DNA from: Eopsaltria australis
Taxonomy: Eukaryota; Chordata; Aves; Passeriformes; Petroicidae
Assembly: GCA_034509425.1 (NCBI GenBank)
Contig: JAVTVJ010000438.1
Coordinates: 496,001 to 560,000 of the forward strand
Reading direction: 5' to 3'
DNA length: 64,000 nucleotides
The notes beneath the pieces were generated by a model that searched no databases, was not told the origin of the DNA, and saw only the letters and a list, made by a program, of their open reading frames with translations. Each line of letters begins with the position of its first letter. The first letter of the stretch is position 1. The position numbers and the translations under genes were made by a program. Positions 59,621-64,000 of the stretch are shown here, piece by piece.

Positions 59621-62600
59621 AACCAGCACCTTCTGGAAGTGTTCACTGGAAACTCTGGCAGAGGGGGAAGATGTAGATCAGCAAAAAATTTTGGACCTAC
59701 TCCCATTTCCCTACAGACCAACGATCCTACCTCCCAGGTGATCATGCAGCAGCCCTTATATTTGGAATCCATCTTCTTCTACCTTCAGGCCAGTATGGAA
59801 AGATTTCTGAGGCAGTTGTTCGGGAAGGGCTCTTTGTCTGCACTCTGGCTGGCAGGGGAGGCAGCAGTGCCTTGCTCCTCCTCTCACCCTGTGAGGAGAG
59901 AGAGAGAGAGAAGCAGCCTTTCAGAGCCCAAGCTCCTCTGAGGTGAAAGACAAGGTGTTTGGCTTGCTTTTGTCTCTATATGTGGAGAAATACAACAGTG
60001 GAGCTTAAGAGGTCTGCAGGATCCTTCAGTCACCACACAAGGTTCCTGTTTTCCTCTCCTGCCACCCACTCCCACTGAGCCACAAAATTGTGACCATGTC
60101 ACACAGTACTGTGGTGTATTAGTCACTCATCAGCCTTTCCTTGGCAGCACCCTGTCCTCCAGATTGGGAACAGGGTTTTTTTAACTTGCACCCATTTCCA
60201 TATTGGGTGGGAAAGAGGCAAATGGTGATTGTCTGTGCCTGAAGCACCCCTGCTAACTGTTGGGATGATGATTGATGTTGGTGCCTGGCTGCATCCTTCA
60301 GCCCATGAGATGCTTTCTAGTCTTGCAAAACCTGTCCTCTACTCAACACCTCCTATTGCATTCTTGATAATTTAGGCTGTAACATCTCTAACTGATTTCT
60401 TGATAGAATGTTCCCCCAATCCCAGTAAGAGTTTACAGAGTGGCCTCAGAGACACATCTGCCTAAGACCATCCATGCCCTCTCCCCTTTTGCATGTGATT
60501 GCTTATAAGGAACTTTGCAAGAGAAAGAGGAAGGATAGTAGCCAATGCTGAAGCTCTCACTAGATTCATCTGTTGCTTAGTCAAGTCTGAAAGGGAACCT
60601 GAATCCAGGATAACATGAATATTACGAATTATTTAGCCCCAGACTTATTTTTTTTCTTGGTTTCTCTAGTCATTCCTGAAAACTCACAGATGTACTATTG
60701 TATGACCAAAAAGAGGTCTCCTGAATACAAAGAGAGAACAAAACAACTGTCAGGTTTATGATGCATCACTCTATTCAGACATAGAAGAATTTTTGCCCAA
60801 AAATTTCTATTCAGGCAGAATGCGAAGGCTTTTGCATTTATCCCAGAATTTAAAAGTGCAGGAACAGCTGCAGAGCAGGCTCAGGACTACAGTTCATGCC
60901 CTGACAGCCCATGGAAGAAGGCTCAATGTGAAATAAATTCACATTGTTTCCACTTGGGATCTCCCAGACAAGGAGGTGGAAAGTTCAGCTACGTCACCGA
61001 ACCTCTTTCCTTTAAATGTGTACTCGAGTATATTAACTCTCCTCAGCATTGCAGATGGCCAAGAGGCACAGAAGGACTTTTGTTGCCAAGATTCCAAGAA
61101 CTACTAACTGGTAATCAAGTAGTATTGTAAACATTTGATTTTAAAGACATACGTGGGTGGAAAAAAGGTATTGAATTGATAAAATTGCAGTACATGTGCA
61201 GCTAGATTCAGTGGCCTCTGCCCAGCTGGCATTACAGGGAATAAAGACCACAGGTTTGCAGAAACATTTGAAGACCTTGGAGAAAAGCCTTTCTTTCTTC
61301 CACTGCTTGACAGATGCAGCACAGCAAACAGAGAGTTAAGGCTTTTCCCCAGCTACACTGCAGCAAAAATGAGAGATTTAAATAGACTGAAAATGTAAAT
61401 CCAACGTTTACTCCATAGACATAGTGAAGCAGAGCAGAGGGGAGGGGAGTGAGGGAGGATAGATGATCATTGGATGTGTGAGAAGAGAGATGCATCACAT
61501 AGTATATATTTTATATGTATTAATATTCATATCAGTTCTTTCTTTTCTCCCTCCAGGCTCTGTCTGTTGCTTCAGTTCATCCATCCGGCTTCAAGAGGGA
61601 GATGGATCTTTCAGCCCTTTCCTGCAGCTCTAAGTTTGAATCTAATCATCAAAATAGCACATGGTTCCTTTCTCAGCAACACTGCAGGAAGGTGTTGGGA
61701 CATCTACAGCAGGAGTTCTATCCTAAGAGAGAAAGTGAAGTTTACAAGAGGGGCCATCCCATGCTCCCTGTGAAGATCAGAGATGTGCTTGGGTGGTGAC
61801 ATTTCGGGAGAGGAAGCATGGAGAGTGACACTGTTCTTCCTGAGTCCAGAGGGAGCATCCCTGCTTCTAGAGATGCTCAGAGTTTTCAATACTGCTATCC
61901 CATATCTGAAGGTCTGAAACACCACATGCAGCAGAGTAACTCTGTGAGACCTCTTCAGATACGGAATTGAGGAATGGAGATAACCATACCTTTGGAAAAA
62001 TGTTGTGCTTTCTGACTGTGGAGTGGTGGTAGTCAAGCCAAAATAAAGTAAAAAGGCAGTATTGTCTTATATTTATTTGGAAACAAAGGAAGTCCTGGTG
62101 TTGAGGAAGGAGGAAGTCAGTTGTCCAGGGCACTTGGTTAGGTCTAAAAAGACATCAGGCTAGAGGCAACAGAATCAAGATCAAGAAGTAATATACAGGT
62201 TATAGTGCATGAGAAGAGAGTTTCAATTTGCTGAAAAGAAGATGAGACTGGAGTTTATGCTTAAAGGCTGCTGCAGTATTTTCATTCCAACACTACTGAA
62301 GATTGTCATGAAAAAAATCCATTTTCTGAACTGTGTTTGGAAGAGAGACAGTAGCAGTCCTGGAAGACTGATGTCTCCCTCCAGACTCAGGTGCTTCAAA
62401 CTAAGAAAACTTGATGGCAGCGCTTAAAAAGCACTATGTGCCCCAAACAAGCGTCACAGCAGAGAAATAAATTGCTCTTAACCAAGCCAAGGAAAGGTGA
62501 GACTTAACAGCTTTTTCGCTTGTCTTGCAAAGCTCCTCTACCTATCATGCTGGTATTCATGCCTAAGGACTCCCTTGGGAATTCTTGCTTTCTGTTTGGG

Positions 62601-64000
62601 AATCAAAAAACCTGGACTTTGATGAGGAAAAAACTGCCGAATATTTTTCACGGAGAGCAATTTAGTCCAGATGAAGACAGGTACTGTGTGAAGCCCAGAG
62701 CTTACGTGTGTGGAGTCCAGCTCTGATGGGCACTCCTTCTGGAAACCATCCCAGTGTGGTGAGTGCAAGCAAACCCACACCGTGGAGTCTCTTCAGAGAG
62801 CACCAGGGAACCAGGTTTAAAGCCATGACATGAGCTGTACCTGTGTTTCTTCAGCTGAGCACAAAAGGTTTGGACATGTAGTATGTATTTGCACTTTTCT
62901 AAAACACAGTGAAGGGAAAGTAATTTTATATTTGTGAGGAGGAGGGTACCCTCTCCTTTTCTCAGCAAAGAGTGACTTGTGTGTACTACAGAGGATTGGT
63001 CTTCCACTATGGAATAGCTCTTCTGAATTTTGGAATTTTCAGAATTTTGGTAGGCTGGACTGAGTAGAAATTGCTGCCCCTCTATCTTTGGACATAGCAA
63101 CCAACAGATGTGTCCTTAATTTTTGGGGAAAATATACAGAAGATTTACCATCATTCTCCCCACAGAAACTAACAGCATTCACAAAATTAGCATCCAGGAG
63201 ATAAAAGTCCAGACCACAACCGGCTGCCAATTCACATAGCACAATTTAAGTCAGTGCCACTTTACAGGAAAGCTTTTACAGGAAGTGCTCAGGAAGGTTT
63301 TTGATCTATGGATGTAAAGTAAGTACTTTTTACCCTTGCCATTATTTGGTACAGAAGGAAGAGATTTTTAGCCTACCATGGAAACACGGATTTGTCAGTG
63401 TTGTTTGTATTACAGTCACATCCAGGGCCTCCTACTGTGATAGATGCTGAATAAACATGCAAGCGAGAAGTCCATGCCACCTAACAAAGATATCCAAAAG
63501 GAAAGAAGTGAAACAGCTTGTCCAACACCATGAAGCAAAGCAGCCACAGAAAGCAGCACAGACTGCTTAGTCACATGTAGTACTTAGTGGAAGTTGTGTG
63601 TTTACTGAGGTTATAACTTCTTTACAAACGCAGGCCTTCAGACAAAAGCACGCTGCTTCTGCTGCTACTGTCAACCAAAGACATATTTCCTGATTAGTTC
63701 ATTACTCCCACTGGATCTCTTCAGCAGTGTCATCCTTACCTGTAACTCCTGGAATCCATCCTAATTCAAACATACCAAATCAGAGCTGGTATGAAGTCTT
63801 TATTGCACCCCCAGAACACCATGTTCACACATCTCACAATGATTAGCAAAGCCTGGTGTCCTCTGGGCAATGTTCAGCTGCACGAAGCTTCTCTGTGCTT
63901 CAGTAATAGGTGCTTCACATTGCAATCTTTGTATCAAGAGAAAGTAGAACTTTCTCTTCTCTCCACAGTGTTTTGCAAAAAAAATGGACTAGTTCAAAAG
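59621..64000. other. Non-coding sequence, no gene recognised
   Basis: No gene, RNA gene or interspersed repeat recognised to the end of the window. A GAGAGAGAGAGA run lies at about 59,899-59,910. Frames of 110 and 132 codons (61,704 and 62,702, minus) have no domain. Confidence 0.5.

Noticed and set aside
1..64000. CRISPR arrays, tRNA, 5S, U6 or rRNA genes
   Set aside because: I saw no regularly spaced direct repeats with unique spacers, no tRNA A-box/B-box pair and no U6-like or rRNA-like sequence.

Overview
The window reads as a piece of a bird nuclear genome that lies between genes or inside a very large intron. The strongest evidence is a 3'-end CR1 LINE copy at 33,897-34,190 on the minus strand. 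It has the ATTCTATG-type tail and the phrase pattern typical of avian CR1. Supporting evidence comes from several much older CR1 relics of the kind still abundant in turtles and crocodilians, amniote MIR-type SINEs, and two related endogenous-retrovirus LTRs of a type I associate with neoavian birds. By eye the sequence has moderate GC and few CpGs outside a few islands of unusual sequence. The species cannot be named. A songbird or other neoavian bird is my best guess, from memory of the LTR type.

I find no convincing protein-coding gene, rRNA, tRNA, snRNA or CRISPR array. Open frames reach only about 160-184 codons, which is what chance allows in 64 kb read in six frames. None shows a recognisable host domain, and the 183-codon one lies inside an LTR.

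Layout: 1-12.3 kb is plain unique sequence with an ATT microsatellite, a short tandem duplication and one SINE fragment. From 12.3 to 21 kb there is a run of fossil LINE fragments: a jockey-superfamily-like C-terminal piece, three CR1 3' pieces on both strands, a CR1 reverse-transcriptase piece and a CR1 endonuclease piece, with one CpG-bearing block (19.33-19.69 kb) that could be constrained. From 23.4 to 24.9 kb lie a MIR-type SINE and an old, GC-rich LTR. From 25.8 to 35.4 kb come candidate regulatory blocks, the young CR1, an adjacent MIR and a 200-bp purine tract. From 40.8 to 41.9 kb there is a cluster of AT-rich blocks with homeodomain and POU-like cores. From 45.3 to 45.9 kb there is a long pyrimidine tract followed by a purine tract. 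A 1.1-kb LTR with an internal minisatellite sits at 50.2-51.3 kb. The last candidate regulatory block is at 59.0-59.6 kb.

There are no genes here whose cooperation could be described. If the window has a function it is most likely cis-regulation of a neighbouring gene. The regulatory blocks are inferences from composition and motif content, not alignments, and carry low confidence. I did not find a previously undescribed system. The most substantive results are the repeat assignments, especially the two homologous LTRs and the LINE fossils, which I recognised by comparison with remembered consensus patterns rather than by a database search.
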